Shown here: in pieces, positions 40,789 through 47,674 of the stretch
Position numbering within the stretch: position 1 is the stretch's first letter
Layout of the letters: each line of letters opens with the position of its first letter
Assembly (NCBI RefSeq): GCF_001422245.1
Contig: NZ_LMMM01000009.1
Coordinates: forward strand, 1 to 55,159
Reading direction: 5' to 3'
Source: Rhizobium sp. Leaf262
GTDB lineage: Bacteria; Pseudomonadota; Alphaproteobacteria; Rhizobiales; Rhizobiaceae
Length of the DNA stretch: 55,159 nt
Translations under genes and position numbers: made by a program
Notes under the pieces: model-generated
Databases searched by the model: none
What the model was told of the DNA's origin: nothing
Seen by the model: only the letters and a program-made list of their open reading frames with translations

Positions 40789-40878
40789 CCCCGCCTGCAC
40801 TTGAATGGCGGCAGTAAATAACGCGGATCACTAATCCAAACCCCGGTCTGTGGTCCCGATTGCTCAGCTGGTGGGGCA

Positions 40879-41259
40879 ATGATGTCTTACCGGTATTTCA
40901 AGAAGGCAACCATGCCCAAGCAAACCAAATTCGAAAGCGTTTTTTGCTCCCTCCGCGCCGTCCGTCACTATAGCCGTGGTGAGCCATGGAACTTGACGCA
41001 AGACGACTTCAACGAATTTGTCCGCACTGCCAACCTCATCCAGATAATCGGCGTGATATATGCGAGTGGCGGCTTTTGCCGGATAGACGAAACGTTGCCT
41101 TGGCAAGCCGGTAATTTAGCATTCGACGCCAATCTGATCCAACGCAAGCCACGTGCAACACCGAGCGAATTGTCAGGAGCGACATCGAAATGCATTCTCA
41201 CCAAAGAACAGTGGGTGATGCAGTTGCAGCTTGACGCGATGCGGGCGCAACGAAATTAA
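40879..41259 (+). CDS. Phage protein of unknown function
   Basis: A 126-residue protein. GGGG lies shortly before the ATG at 40879; a second ATG follows at once and another at residue 12 (MPKQTKFESVFCSLRAVRHYSRG). The middle is hydrophobic and aromatic (FNEFVRTANLIQIIGVIYASGGFCRI). No helix-turn-helix is apparent, yet it is the first rightward gene after the control region, where an early regulator would be expected. Followed by a strong terminator. Confidence 0.5.
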   Translation: MMSYRYFKKATMPKQTKFESVFCSLRAVRHYSRGEPWNLTQDDFNEFVRTANLIQIIGVIYASGGFCRIDETLPWQAGNLAFDANLIQRKPRATPSELSGATSKCILTKEQWVMQLQLDAMRAQRN

Positions 41260-41311
41260 GCCGGGACATAAATATCCGCTAAAGCACGCCATGTTTTACT
41301 CCTTACGAACG

Positions 41312-41345
41312 AAGCCCAAGCAGATGCTCCACTGCTTGGGCTTTA
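41312..41345 (+). terminator. Intrinsic terminator
   Basis: AAGCCCAAGCAG and CTGCTTGGGCTT form a perfect 12-bp stem with loop ATGCTCCA, followed by TAT, about 50 bases after the stop at 41259. The A-rich start and T-rich end make it potentially active on both strands. Confidence 0.85.
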
Positions 41346-41493
41346 TCATGAGGCGCTAATCCGGCGCTCAGGACCATCCTCGCCATTGAGTTTTTCTCAT
41401 CGTGTTCGCAACGGGTTAGGACTTAAGTCCCTATTTGAGCGGAACCTAAAGTTGACCTCGTCATTTAGTAGCCGGGGAACCAAGGGAAATTTC

Positions 41494-41664
41494 ATGCAGA
41501 ACCAGCCACATCGACTGGCAAGATATCTCAGTCACGACATGATAAAGCAGACCTCGCGATCTGCTTCATCTCAAACCGTGCCTACTGACGATTCTTTCAG
41601 CATCCTGCTGAAGCGCTTGGCCGAAGTTGAACCGGCCAAGCTGCCCGGCGACAACGATAACTAA
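41494..41664 (+). CDS. 56-residue phage protein, unknown
   Basis: ATG at 41494 follows AAGGGAAATTTC, a good ribosome site; the in-frame extension to 41386 reads through unlikely sequence. The protein (MQNQPHRLARYLSHDMIKQT..., ending AKLPGDNDN) has a basic start and acidic end. Compact small proteins of this kind are common in rhizobial prophages. No family recognised. Confidence 0.5.
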   Translation: MQNQPHRLARYLSHDMIKQTSRSASSQTVPTDDSFSILLKRLAEVEPAKLPGDNDN

Positions 41665-41789
41665 ATTTCGACCACGCGCCGTTCACGCCTTGCCGCGCTG
41701 ACATATTCGGACAGCCGGTTGGTTGGATTGAAATCCTCATCCCGCTTGATCCGCAGCCCATATGCGGAGGTCGGAGGGTGAGGAAAGTC

Positions 41790-42224
41790 TCAAAAACACC
41801 ATTGATCGTTTTCTTCAATTGGTCTCGCGCATTCATCTATCCAATTCAAAATCCAGTCTGGTATTCCAGCGCAGTTCACAGCCACGGCAGCAGAAATAAT
41901 GGCTGCCAGCACGTCCTTATCGATAGCCTGAGTTTCGCCGTCTGGATGCTGCTGTACTGTGGAGCGTAGCGTGTCGCCAATCATTCGCTCTTCAATTGAG
42001 TAAAGGATTTCCAGTTTTATTCTGTTGCGAAGAGTCAGAGGGGTAAGGGACCGGACGAACGCCGGATTGAACGTTAGGGCAAAAAAGTGGCCTCGCATAT
42101 TCGAACATTTGTCATCTGAAATCAGCGCCATGCGCGTGACAAGGTTCCCGAAGAATGGAGCGTCGAACAACAAACTAACGCGTGCTGTCGTCAACACTCG
42201 GATGCAGATGTCGTGCATGTTCAT
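41790..42224 (-). CDS. Possible degenerate DUF2201-type metallopeptidase-like protein
   Basis: A 144-residue protein. Residues 8-60 (RVLTTARVSLLFDAPFFGNLVTRMALIS, then FFALTFNPAFVRSLTP) resemble the start of putative metallopeptidase domains (xLLxxxPFFGxL, then YNPxFV). In those enzymes an HExxH zinc motif follows within about 20 residues; here the corresponding part (LRNRIKLEILYSIEERM) has none. The C-terminal half is helical. The ATG overlaps the stop of the upstream 47-residue gene (ATGA). The family match is by eye and tentative; catalytic function is unlikely. Confidence 0.4.
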   Translation of the reverse strand: MNMHDICIRVLTTARVSLLFDAPFFGNLVTRMALISDDKCSNMRGHFFALTFNPAFVRSLTPLTLRNRIKLEILYSIEERMIGDTLRSTVQQHPDGETQAIDKDVLAAIISAAVAVNCAGIPDWILNWIDECARPIEENDQWCF

Positions 42225-42364
42225 ACCTCAACACTCGCCATTCCCAACACAACAACTGCTGCAACACGTTCAATCATGCTGCGCTCTGCACGCCACTCCG
42301 CAGCACTTGAAAACACTTGTTCGAAACGCTTGCCATCGATCTTACCCCAGACCTTAAAACCCAT
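42221..42364 (-). CDS. 47-residue phage protein
   Basis: Opens MGFKVWGKIDGKRFEQVFSS, with helix AAEWRAERSMIERVAAVVVL after it. AGGAG lies 8 bases before the ATG, and the stop overlaps the next start by 4 bases. It is the rightmost phage gene, about 125 bp from the attachment core. Small proteins beside the attachment site are candidates for excision control, but no such motif is visible. Confidence 0.55.
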   Translation of the reverse strand: MGFKVWGKIDGKRFEQVFSSAAEWRAERSMIERVAAVVVLGMASVEV

Positions 42365-42440
42365 TTACTTAACTCCTATAAGTTGTTTACACAACCCAGG
42401 GTTAACGCCGTTGAGTTTTCAGGGCGAGCAATGATTTAGT

Positions 42441-43703
42441 TCAAGCATCTGTTTTCACAAGTTTTTTGGCATAAAGCTTTTTTCTTAAAATGTGTACAAT
42501 GCTAATATTGCGCACACGCTTGGTCGTATAAAACAGCACATAAGGCTTGGCCGAATAGGGATCACGCAGAATACGAATACCCGTGCGGTCCACCACCAGA
42601 TACCCGGCACGGAAATCACCAAACGCAATCGAGGTGCTGCCCGCCGCCACATCCGGCATGTCCTCGGCCTCCGCCACCGGAAAGCCCATCAAAAGCGCCG
42701 CCTGGCCCGCAGAGGCTGGCGGCTGCCACAGATAATTGCCGGTGTTGTCCTTCGCCCGGCGCAAGGTGGACTGCGTCTTGCGGTTCATCAGGAAGCTGCC
42801 ATTCTGGCGATGCCCGGCTTTCAGCGCATAGACCGTGTCGATCAGCACATCCAGCGGCCCGGAGGAGGCAAATGCGCCTGCAGCCCCTGTCGCCACATAA
42901 CCGATCTTGCCCCACTCCCAGGCCGAATTCGCCACCATGTCATAGGCCAGTAGCCCCTTCGGCTTGTTCACGCCGTCGCCGGAAATGAAGGCCGTGCCCT
43001 CCTGCTCGGCAAAAGCCACATCAACCTCGGAGGCAATCCATGCCTCGATATCGACAGCCGCATCGTCCAGCAGCCCCTGCGTTGCCGCCGGCATCGCGTA
43101 AAGCTCCATGGTCGGGAAGGTCAGCTCGGAAAGCTGGGGCGTGTTGGTCTGCGGTCGCGCCGCCGTCTCGGAAACCCAACCGGTCGCCATGCCGCTCGGC
43201 GCGAACGGCTTTTTCAGCACGGCACCAGAAACCTGCCGCACGGTGGCCAACGCACGCATCGGCGACACCACCGCCATGCGTCTGCCGATGTCGCTATCGG
43301 TCTCGTTGGGCAGCAGATACCCGCCATCCGCGCCCGCGCTGCTGGAAAACGCCTTGGCCTCCAGATCACGCAGCGCGCCCTCATCACCCCGGCGAATATA
43401 GGCCTCGAACGCCACCTTGTGCTCTTCCGTCTCCGCATTGGCCGCACCCTTGCGCCCCAGCGCAGGCCGCGCCTTCTTCAGCGAAAGCTCGTCCATCACC
43501 CTCTTGTTGTCATCAAGCGCCTTGTCGATACGATCAAGCTTTTCACGGGTCAGCACATCCGCACTCATCTTGCGCTCGATATCCCCCAGCCGCTCGTCAT
43601 TGGTCTCGCGAAAGGCCTCGAACGCCTCCATAAAATCATCAAACGCCGCCGTCATCGTATCCGGTACGGCCTTGATCTGCGGTGCTACTGTCTGTTCCGT
43701 CAT
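42441..43703 (-). CDS. GTA-type major capsid protein with phage-supplied C-terminus
   Basis: A 420-residue HK97-type coat protein: helical pro-region (about 1-105), then AFSSSAGADGGYLLPNE, MATGWVSETAARPQTNTPQL, FISGDGVNKPKGLLAYD and RILRDPYSAKPYVLFYTTKRV. ATG at 43703 has GAGG eight bases before it. Host coding ends at the CGCTT core; the last 23 residues (RNISIVHILRKKLYAKKLVK, then TDA) come from the prophage end. The native last 18 residues are at 4305-4370. Both versions contain a KLVK near the end, so the hybrid may still fold. No upstream host gene is lost; the downstream head-tail genes are now 38 kb away. Confidence 0.93.
   Translation of the reverse strand: MTEQTVAPQIKAVPDTMTAAFDDFMEAFEAFRETNDERLGDIERKMSADVLTREKLDRIDKALDDNKRVMDELSLKKARPALGRKGAANAETEEHKVAFEAYIRRGDEGALRDLEAKAFSSSAGADGGYLLPNETDSDIGRRMAVVSPMRALATVRQVSGAVLKKPFAPSGMATGWVSETAARPQTNTPQLSELTFPTMELYAMPAATQGLLDDAAVDIEAWIASEVDVAFAEQEGTAFISGDGVNKPKGLLAYDMVANSAWEWGKIGYVATGAAGAFASSGPLDVLIDTVYALKAGHRQNGSFLMNRKTQSTLRRAKDNTGNYLWQPPASAGQAALLMGFPVAEAEDMPDVAAGSTSIAFGDFRAGYLVVDRTGIRILRDPYSAKPYVLFYTTKRVRNISIVHILRKKLYAKKLVKTDA
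42490..42521. other. attR junction
   Basis: Core CGCTT at 42517-42521, shared with 4366-4370. Phage side: ATGTGTACAATGC (42490-42502) is inverted to GCATTATACACAT at attL with 12 of 13 matches, and GCGCACA next to the core is inverted to TGTGTGC with 6 of 7. Host side: GGTCGTATAAAACAG continues the capsid gene. Inverted arms around a short core fit a serine integrase attP. Confidence 0.85.
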
Positions 43704-43758
43704 GTGGTTTTCCTCTGTTGATTGGTAAGAAATGAAAGACGAAGCCCGCCTCCCCACC

Positions 43759-43957
43759 GTCACCCCGGACTTGATCCGGGGCCCAGCAGCATCGCGTCTG
43801 CGATGCAAAAGACTCTTCCTTGGCGCGGACGTGCTTTCTTCCCTCATCCCTGTGCTCGTCACAGGGATCCAGCCGACGCGCGTCTGCGCGACGAAAAGAC
43901 TCCCTTCAGCCCAAGGACTTGGGCTGGCTAGATTCCTGTGACGAGCACAGGAATGAG
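43759..43957. repeat. Rhizobial mosaic intergenic repeat
   Basis: Starts GTCACCCCGGACTTGATCCGGGG and contains the pair CCTGTGCTCGTCACAGG / CCTGTGACGAGCACAGG around CAGCCCAAGGACTTGGGCTG. Blocks of the same family occur at 49091-49202 and 53151-53368 in other combinations. It lies between the protease and capsid genes; the long open frame across it is not a gene. Confidence 0.75.
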
Positions 43958-43985
43958 GGCGAGACGACGGGCCTCCCAAACCCCA

Positions 43986-44558
43986 TCACCGCCGAAAAGC
44001 ATCCCCCGCCAAACTCTTCGCAGCCCGGCGCATCGTCCGCACCAGCTCCGTCTCCCGGTCGCGAAAGAACCGCGCCTGCTTGACGTTGGAAACCCGGGCA
44101 GATGGCAGCATGGGAAAGGTCACGACGGAGATTTCCCAGAGGTCGGCCTCCAGAATGCGGCGAATACCGCCGCGCGAAGCCTTGCCCGCCCGCACCGTCT
44201 GAAAGCCGATGGACAGCCCGTCCAGCGCACCCGTCTTCATCAGCGAATGCACCTCCTTGGCCCGCGCCACATCCGGTGCCAGCACCCCCTCGACATAAAG
44301 CCCTCGCTCATCCTCGCGAATGGTGCGCCACGCGCCAATCGGCTGGGCCGGGTCGTGCTGGTACAGCATGCGAATCCCCGAGGCACCGCGCTCCTCGATG
44401 GATCGCCTGAAGGCCCCCGGCTCGATCACATCGCGCCCCAGATCCACCTCGCCAAACACGCTGGCATAACCGGAAAACACCCCATCAAAGGCAATGCCGC
44501 GCAGCTCCAGGCTGGCAAATTTGCGCGTAGCAGGCCGCGGCCCGCGATAAACGTGCAT
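43986..44558 (-). CDS. HK97-type prohead protease (GTA gp4-like)
   Basis: A 190-residue protease. GYASVFGEVDLGRDVIEPGAF opens the domain; His68 in YQHDPAQPIG and Ser116 in LDGLSIGFQ are the likely catalytic pair, and EADLWEISVVTFPMLPSARV closes it. It cuts the scaffold part (the first about 100 residues) of the capsid protein during head maturation. Located directly upstream of the capsid gene, with a repeat in between. Typical length. Confidence 0.92.
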   Translation of the reverse strand: MHVYRGPRPATRKFASLELRGIAFDGVFSGYASVFGEVDLGRDVIEPGAFRRSIEERGASGIRMLYQHDPAQPIGAWRTIREDERGLYVEGVLAPDVARAKEVHSLMKTGALDGLSIGFQTVRAGKASRGGIRRILEADLWEISVVTFPMLPSARVSNVKQARFFRDRETELVRTMRRAAKSLAGDAFRR

Positions 44559-44703
44559 GAAATTCTCCTGCTATTTGTAAGAAAAGGTGATGCTGTTGGG
44601 CGTGGCGGGACTGCATCATTACCGCCTTGTCGACAGCAACCACAGGCTGTCTTGCATCCCGTCGCCGTGGCGTTTATCGGTTCACTCCGTCAAACCATTG
44701 GCG

Positions 44704-45078
44704 ATGGGAGAAAACGTGTTTCGTACTTCATTACTGTTGATTGCGTGCCTGACCTTGAACGGTTGCGGACTGACCAAAATTCCTGAGTCCTGGCATGACA
44801 ATGAAATCAACAGGCTGGATACTGTTGGCCTCAGCCTGGAGGAAGCCCGAACCAAAGCAACGCGCAGAGGGTTCAAGTGCAGCGAAAACATCCAATTCAA
44901 TCGTACCATTTGGGACGGTGGCATCGAACGAAAGGTCAACACTCTTCAGTGCTACAAAAAATCACTGGATTTGATATGCCCGCAAACCAGATACGTTATT
45001 TTCAATGCGGACTCGAAAAGCGGCAAAGTGCTTAGCGCTGGAGGCCGCATCACAGAATTCACCTGCTTTTCAGCCTGA
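44704..45078 (+). CDS. Small lipoprotein, antisense to the cluster
   Basis: A 124-residue protein with a lipoprotein signal: MGENVFRTSLLLIACLTLNG followed by the lipobox Cys (LNGC, residue 21). The mature part has LSLEEARTKATRRGFKCSEN and further Cys residues (LQCYKKSLDLICPQTRYVIF), suggesting disulfides in the periplasm. The ATG at 44704 is chosen because the signal begins there. It reads opposite to the phage-like genes and is an inserted cargo gene. No family named. Confidence 0.7.
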   Translation: MGENVFRTSLLLIACLTLNGCGLTKIPESWHDNEINRLDTVGLSLEEARTKATRRGFKCSENIQFNRTIWDGGIERKVNTLQCYKKSLDLICPQTRYVIFNADSKSGKVLSAGGRITEFTCFSA

Positions 45079-45116
45079 TCAGCACGTCGCAACGCATATA
45101 AGGCCCGTAATCAGGC

Positions 45117-45431
45117 TTAAGGCCGTGCGGCATAACGCTCGGCAATGCGCACCATCACGCCCAGCCCCCACCAGGCGCAGAGGCTGGCGGCGGCGGAGCC
45201 GGTCAGCATCACGTCCTGACCCGAGAGACCATCGGCAATATCCAGCCGCTTGACGATCCACACCCCCACCGGCCCGCCGAAGATCATGCCGCAAGCGAGC
45301 CCCGTCAGAAACCGGCTGGCCGCCTCGCGGTGCGTCTGGGGCAGAAGATAGATCAGCGAAACGCCAGCTCCCGCCACCGCCCCGGTAAATCGAGCAGCCC
45401 AAATGCCGCCCTCATTGGCAAATTCAGACAT
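45117..45431 (-). CDS. Small membrane protein (DUF6107-like)
   Basis: A 104-residue protein with three hydrophobic stretches (about 12-30, 42-60, 73-92). It lies between the portal and protease genes, the place where rhizobial GTA-type clusters carry a short conserved membrane protein, recalled as DUF6107. Function unknown; a holin-like role is possible but unproven. Confidence 0.6.
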   Translation of the reverse strand: MSEFANEGGIWAARFTGAVAGAGVSLIYLLPQTHREAASRFLTGLACGMIFGGPVGVWIVKRLDIADGLSGQDVMLTGSAAASLCAWWGLGVMVRIAERYAARP

Positions 45432-45590
45432 GGGTAATCATTCCGGGTTAGAGTAGAATACGTTGCACAGCGGCTGCCCTGCACCCGCCATGAGGATGTG
45501 TGCGCTTTTCTCGAGTCATTGGAACCGGTTGAGGGGAAACCTTCACAGATGGATTCCGGTTGTTTAGAAAGTGGTTCAACGGTGCCGCCG

Positions 45591-45776
45591 GGTTTACCTC
45601 TCCCCCTGTGGGAGAGGACAGAAAATCACGATCTTAGCGAAAGCTAAGTCGTAGATTTTCTAGGTGAGGGGTTTGCCGCTTGCGCCGAGGGAAAACCCCT
45701 CACTTGCGATTTCTAACACTTAGCCTTTGGCTAAGGTGTTGAAATCGCTTTCTCTCCCACAAGGGGAGAGATAACC
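45591..45776. repeat. 186-bp palindromic repeat, copy B
   Basis: Nearly the same as copy A at 2491-2676, same length and orientation, with differences mainly in TTAGCGAAAGCTAAG and TTAGCCTTTGGCTAA, where paired bases change together so the hairpins stay intact. It lies just downstream of the portal gene end. Compensatory changes suggest selection for, or origin by, structured DNA or RNA. Confidence 0.85.
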
Positions 45777-45790
45777 CAGCCGCCCCCCCA

Positions 45791-46954
45791 TCAATACCCC
45801 ACCGCCTCACGCTTCTCCTCATCACTCAGGAACCCCGCAGCCCCCACCCGCGCCCACAGTGCATCACGCTCGCCAGACAGTCCGGCAATCCGATCCAGAT
45901 CCGGCTCCAGCCGCAACGCACCCTCAAACAACGGTGCCAGCCAAGCCGACAAACTCGCCGCCGTCCGATTGATCAGCGGCAGCACCGTCAGCCGGTAAAA
46001 AGCCCGGTTAGCCTCCTGGTAATTCGCATAGGTATTGTCACCGGGAATGCCCAGCAGCATGGGCGGCACGCCGAGTGCCAGCGCGATGTCGCGGGCAGCC
46101 CCGTTCTTGGCCTCCATGAAGTCCATGTCTTTCGGCGAAAGCCCCATGCTCTTCCAGTCCAACCCGCCTTCCAAAAGCAGCGGACGCCCGGCATTCACCG
46201 CGCCTGCATAGCCTTCCTCCAGCTCCCGCTTTAGCCGCTCGTACTGGTCGGTGGAAAGATTGCCGCCCTCCTTGGGCTGATAGACCAACGCACCCGAGGG
46301 GCGGGCCGAATTGTCCAGCAACCGCTTGTTCCAGATGCTCGCCGCATTGTGCAAATCCAGCGCCGCCCCAGCCGCCGCCAGCGGCGAAAACCCATTATGG
46401 TCATCTAGGGGGTTGAACAGCTTCAGGTGCAGCAGCCCCAGCCCATCCCGATCCGCCGCAATCCGCCGCGCCGCCCGGCCCTCGGCCCGGTAGTCGAACG
46501 CCGCAGGCCAGCCATCCGCCCCCTCGATGATGCTGACGCGATCGGGCCGCAGCAGATGCAGCTCCCGCAACCGCTCGCCCACCATCAGCGGCTCGATATA
46601 GCTATTGCCGGAGAGCAGCAGATGCCCGTAGAGCGCCTCAAAGAAATCAGGCCCGCTCATCTGCCCGTTGGGACGCGCCAGCAGCCGCAACAGCGCATGC
46701 TCGCCAATCTCAGCGTCACCCTCATACAGCAACCAACTGACAGACGCCGCAGCCTCCGCCACCATCCGCGCTGCCCGGTGCGCCACCGGGTTGCGCATGA
46801 ACCCTTCGCGAGACAGCGCACCATATCCGCGCCCCGACCAATGCGTCCGCCCCGCCTCGCCAGACAGCACCAGAAACCCACCCGCCGCCTTTTCTTCGCG
46901 CACAGGTCCACGCCCCACCGGGCGCCGCCACGGCAGAGAACCAAAAAATCGCAT
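45791..46954 (-). CDS. HK97-type portal protein (GTA gp3-like)
   Basis: A 387-residue portal starting MRFFGSLPWRRP; the start 36 bases upstream is less likely. Signature segments: NPVAHRAARMVAEAAASVSWLLYEG, LHLLRPDRVSIIEG, HNGFSPLAAAGAALDLHNAA, and ALALGVPPMLLGIPGDNTYANYQEANRAFYRLTVLPLI. It forms the entry ring for DNA in the head. Length matches GTA portals. A TA module, a Dabb gene and a lysozyme gene separate it from the terminase gene. Confidence 0.93.
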   Translation of the reverse strand: MRFFGSLPWRRPVGRGPVREEKAAGGFLVLSGEAGRTHWSGRGYGALSREGFMRNPVAHRAARMVAEAAASVSWLLYEGDAEIGEHALLRLLARPNGQMSGPDFFEALYGHLLLSGNSYIEPLMVGERLRELHLLRPDRVSIIEGADGWPAAFDYRAEGRAARRIAADRDGLGLLHLKLFNPLDDHNGFSPLAAAGAALDLHNAASIWNKRLLDNSARPSGALVYQPKEGGNLSTDQYERLKRELEEGYAGAVNAGRPLLLEGGLDWKSMGLSPKDMDFMEAKNGAARDIALALGVPPMLLGIPGDNTYANYQEANRAFYRLTVLPLINRTAASLSAWLAPLFEGALRLEPDLDRIAGLSGERDALWARVGAAGFLSDEEKREAVGY

Positions 46955-47066
46955 GGAATGATCCTTTATGAGAACGCCGAAAGCCCGCAATGCAAAGGCG
47001 TTGCAGACAAAGTCAGCTGTTACTTCAAATCAGTGCGCTAACGCGCCAGTTCAGCCGAAAGTCGGA

Positions 47067-47354
47067 TCAGGCCCGCTTCTTTTCCGCCTCGGTTACATGC
47101 TGCCGCAACACGCGGTTTATCTCCGTCTGATAACCGCTTTTCTCGGCATGTTCCTTGAACCAGGCCAGAATATCCGCATCCAGCCGGATCGTCACAGGCT
47201 GCTTGATCGGGCGGTAGAACGCACCACGCTTGGCATGCATCCAGTTTTCGACGGGCGCCTCGGGTATATCTGCCGTATCGATATCGTCATCCGACATCGC
47301 TTCCAGCTTTGCCAGTTCTTCAAGCTGCTGTTGATTAAACTTGCTGTTGCTCAT
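47067..47354 (-). CDS. brnA: BrnA-type antitoxin
   Basis: A 95-residue protein. The C-terminal half (YRPIKQPVTIRLDADILAWFKEHAEKSGYQTEINRVLRQHV) is a ribbon-helix-helix type DNA-binding region of the BrnA family, the first half binds toxin. ATG at 47354 follows AGGAGG and overlaps the toxin gene end by 20 bases. BrnA neutralises BrnT and represses the operon. The pair is inserted between portal and terminase genes. Confidence 0.9.
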   Translation of the reverse strand: MSNSKFNQQQLEELAKLEAMSDDDIDTADIPEAPVENWMHAKRGAFYRPIKQPVTIRLDADILAWFKEHAEKSGYQTEINRVLRQHVTEAEKKRA

Positions 47355-47622
47355 AGCGCCTCCTTTCATGGGATGTCGCCTTGCGGGCTCCGATAATGCG
47401 AACGACAGCGTCATCTTCACCAGCGGGATAACTATGTACGACAACGAGGATCGCGACCGCACCCACCATACCCAAAGCGTGCCAACGCTGCTCACCGTCT
47501 TCAAACCTATCCGGCATGATGACATGCAGCGGGTCGTTCCAGACTTCTTTCGCCAGTTCGAATGAAACATGGTGCTTCACCCGATTTTTCTGCGCCTTTA
47601 CCTCATCCCACTCGAATTGCAC
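47335..47622 (-). CDS. brnT: BrnT-type ribonuclease toxin
   Basis: A 95-residue toxin with the BrnT pattern: MQFEWDEVKAQKNRVKHHVSFELAKEVWNDP, a middle RWHALGMVGAVAILVVVHSY and the end VRIIGARKATSHERRRY. BrnT is a RelE-fold ribonuclease that stops growth under stress. Toxin precedes antitoxin, as usual for this family. An AT-rich spacer with TACAT repeats (ACATTTTTGTACATAC) lies just before the start, a likely autoregulated promoter. Confidence 0.9.
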   Translation of the reverse strand: MQFEWDEVKAQKNRVKHHVSFELAKEVWNDPLHVIMPDRFEDGEQRWHALGMVGAVAILVVVHSYPAGEDDAVVRIIGARKATSHERRRYEQQQV

Positions 47623-47674
47623 GATAGCAAAAACCTACATTTTTGTACATACAAAACCTACCATGAGGTCCAGC

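Larger units (their letters stand above)
40054..40878. promoter_or_regulatory. 825-bp non-coding control region of the prophage
   Basis: No convincing gene in 825 bp between divergent genes. The right half is GC-rich with repeated modules: ACGGAA(A)CC at 40444, 40467 and 40511, and CGTCGxAGACAACAxAC at 40482 and 40540, plus GGAGCG...AGCGACC twice. The left and right ends are AT-rich with a strong hairpin (40161-40192) and a 24-bp palindrome (40697-40720). Two open frames on the minus strand in the GC-rich part (40289-40498, 40499-40729) look like by-products of the repeats. The region is the best candidate for origin, operator, or immunity RNA. Confidence 0.5.
4366..42521. mobile_element. 38.15 kb short-tailed prophage inserted in the GTA capsid gene
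   Basis: The element runs from the CGCTT core at 4366 to the second copy ending at 42521. It begins with a large serine integrase reading inward, carries a full head and tail gene set (TerS, TerL, portal, scaffold, SU10-type capsid, adaptor, internal proteins, fibre), an Rz-like spanin, endonuclease I and many accessory genes. GC is visibly lower than in the flanking DNA. Both flanks are parts of one capsid gene, so the insertion boundaries are known to within a few bases. No gene decay was seen except one frameshift at about 37421, so the phage may still be inducible. Confidence 0.92.

Noticed and set aside
42441..43703. Capsid gene as a simple truncated pseudogene
   Set aside because: The frame stays open into the phage and gains a C-terminus similar in its last residues, so it is treated as a hybrid gene that may still function.
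43704..43979. 92-codon N-terminal extension of the GTA capsid
   Set aside because: It translates an intergenic repeat; the ATG at 43703 has a proper ribosome site and the expected start.
43938..44786. 282-codon plus-strand open frame
   Set aside because: Antisense to the prohead protease over most of its length, begins in a repeat, and the composition is that of a shadow frame.
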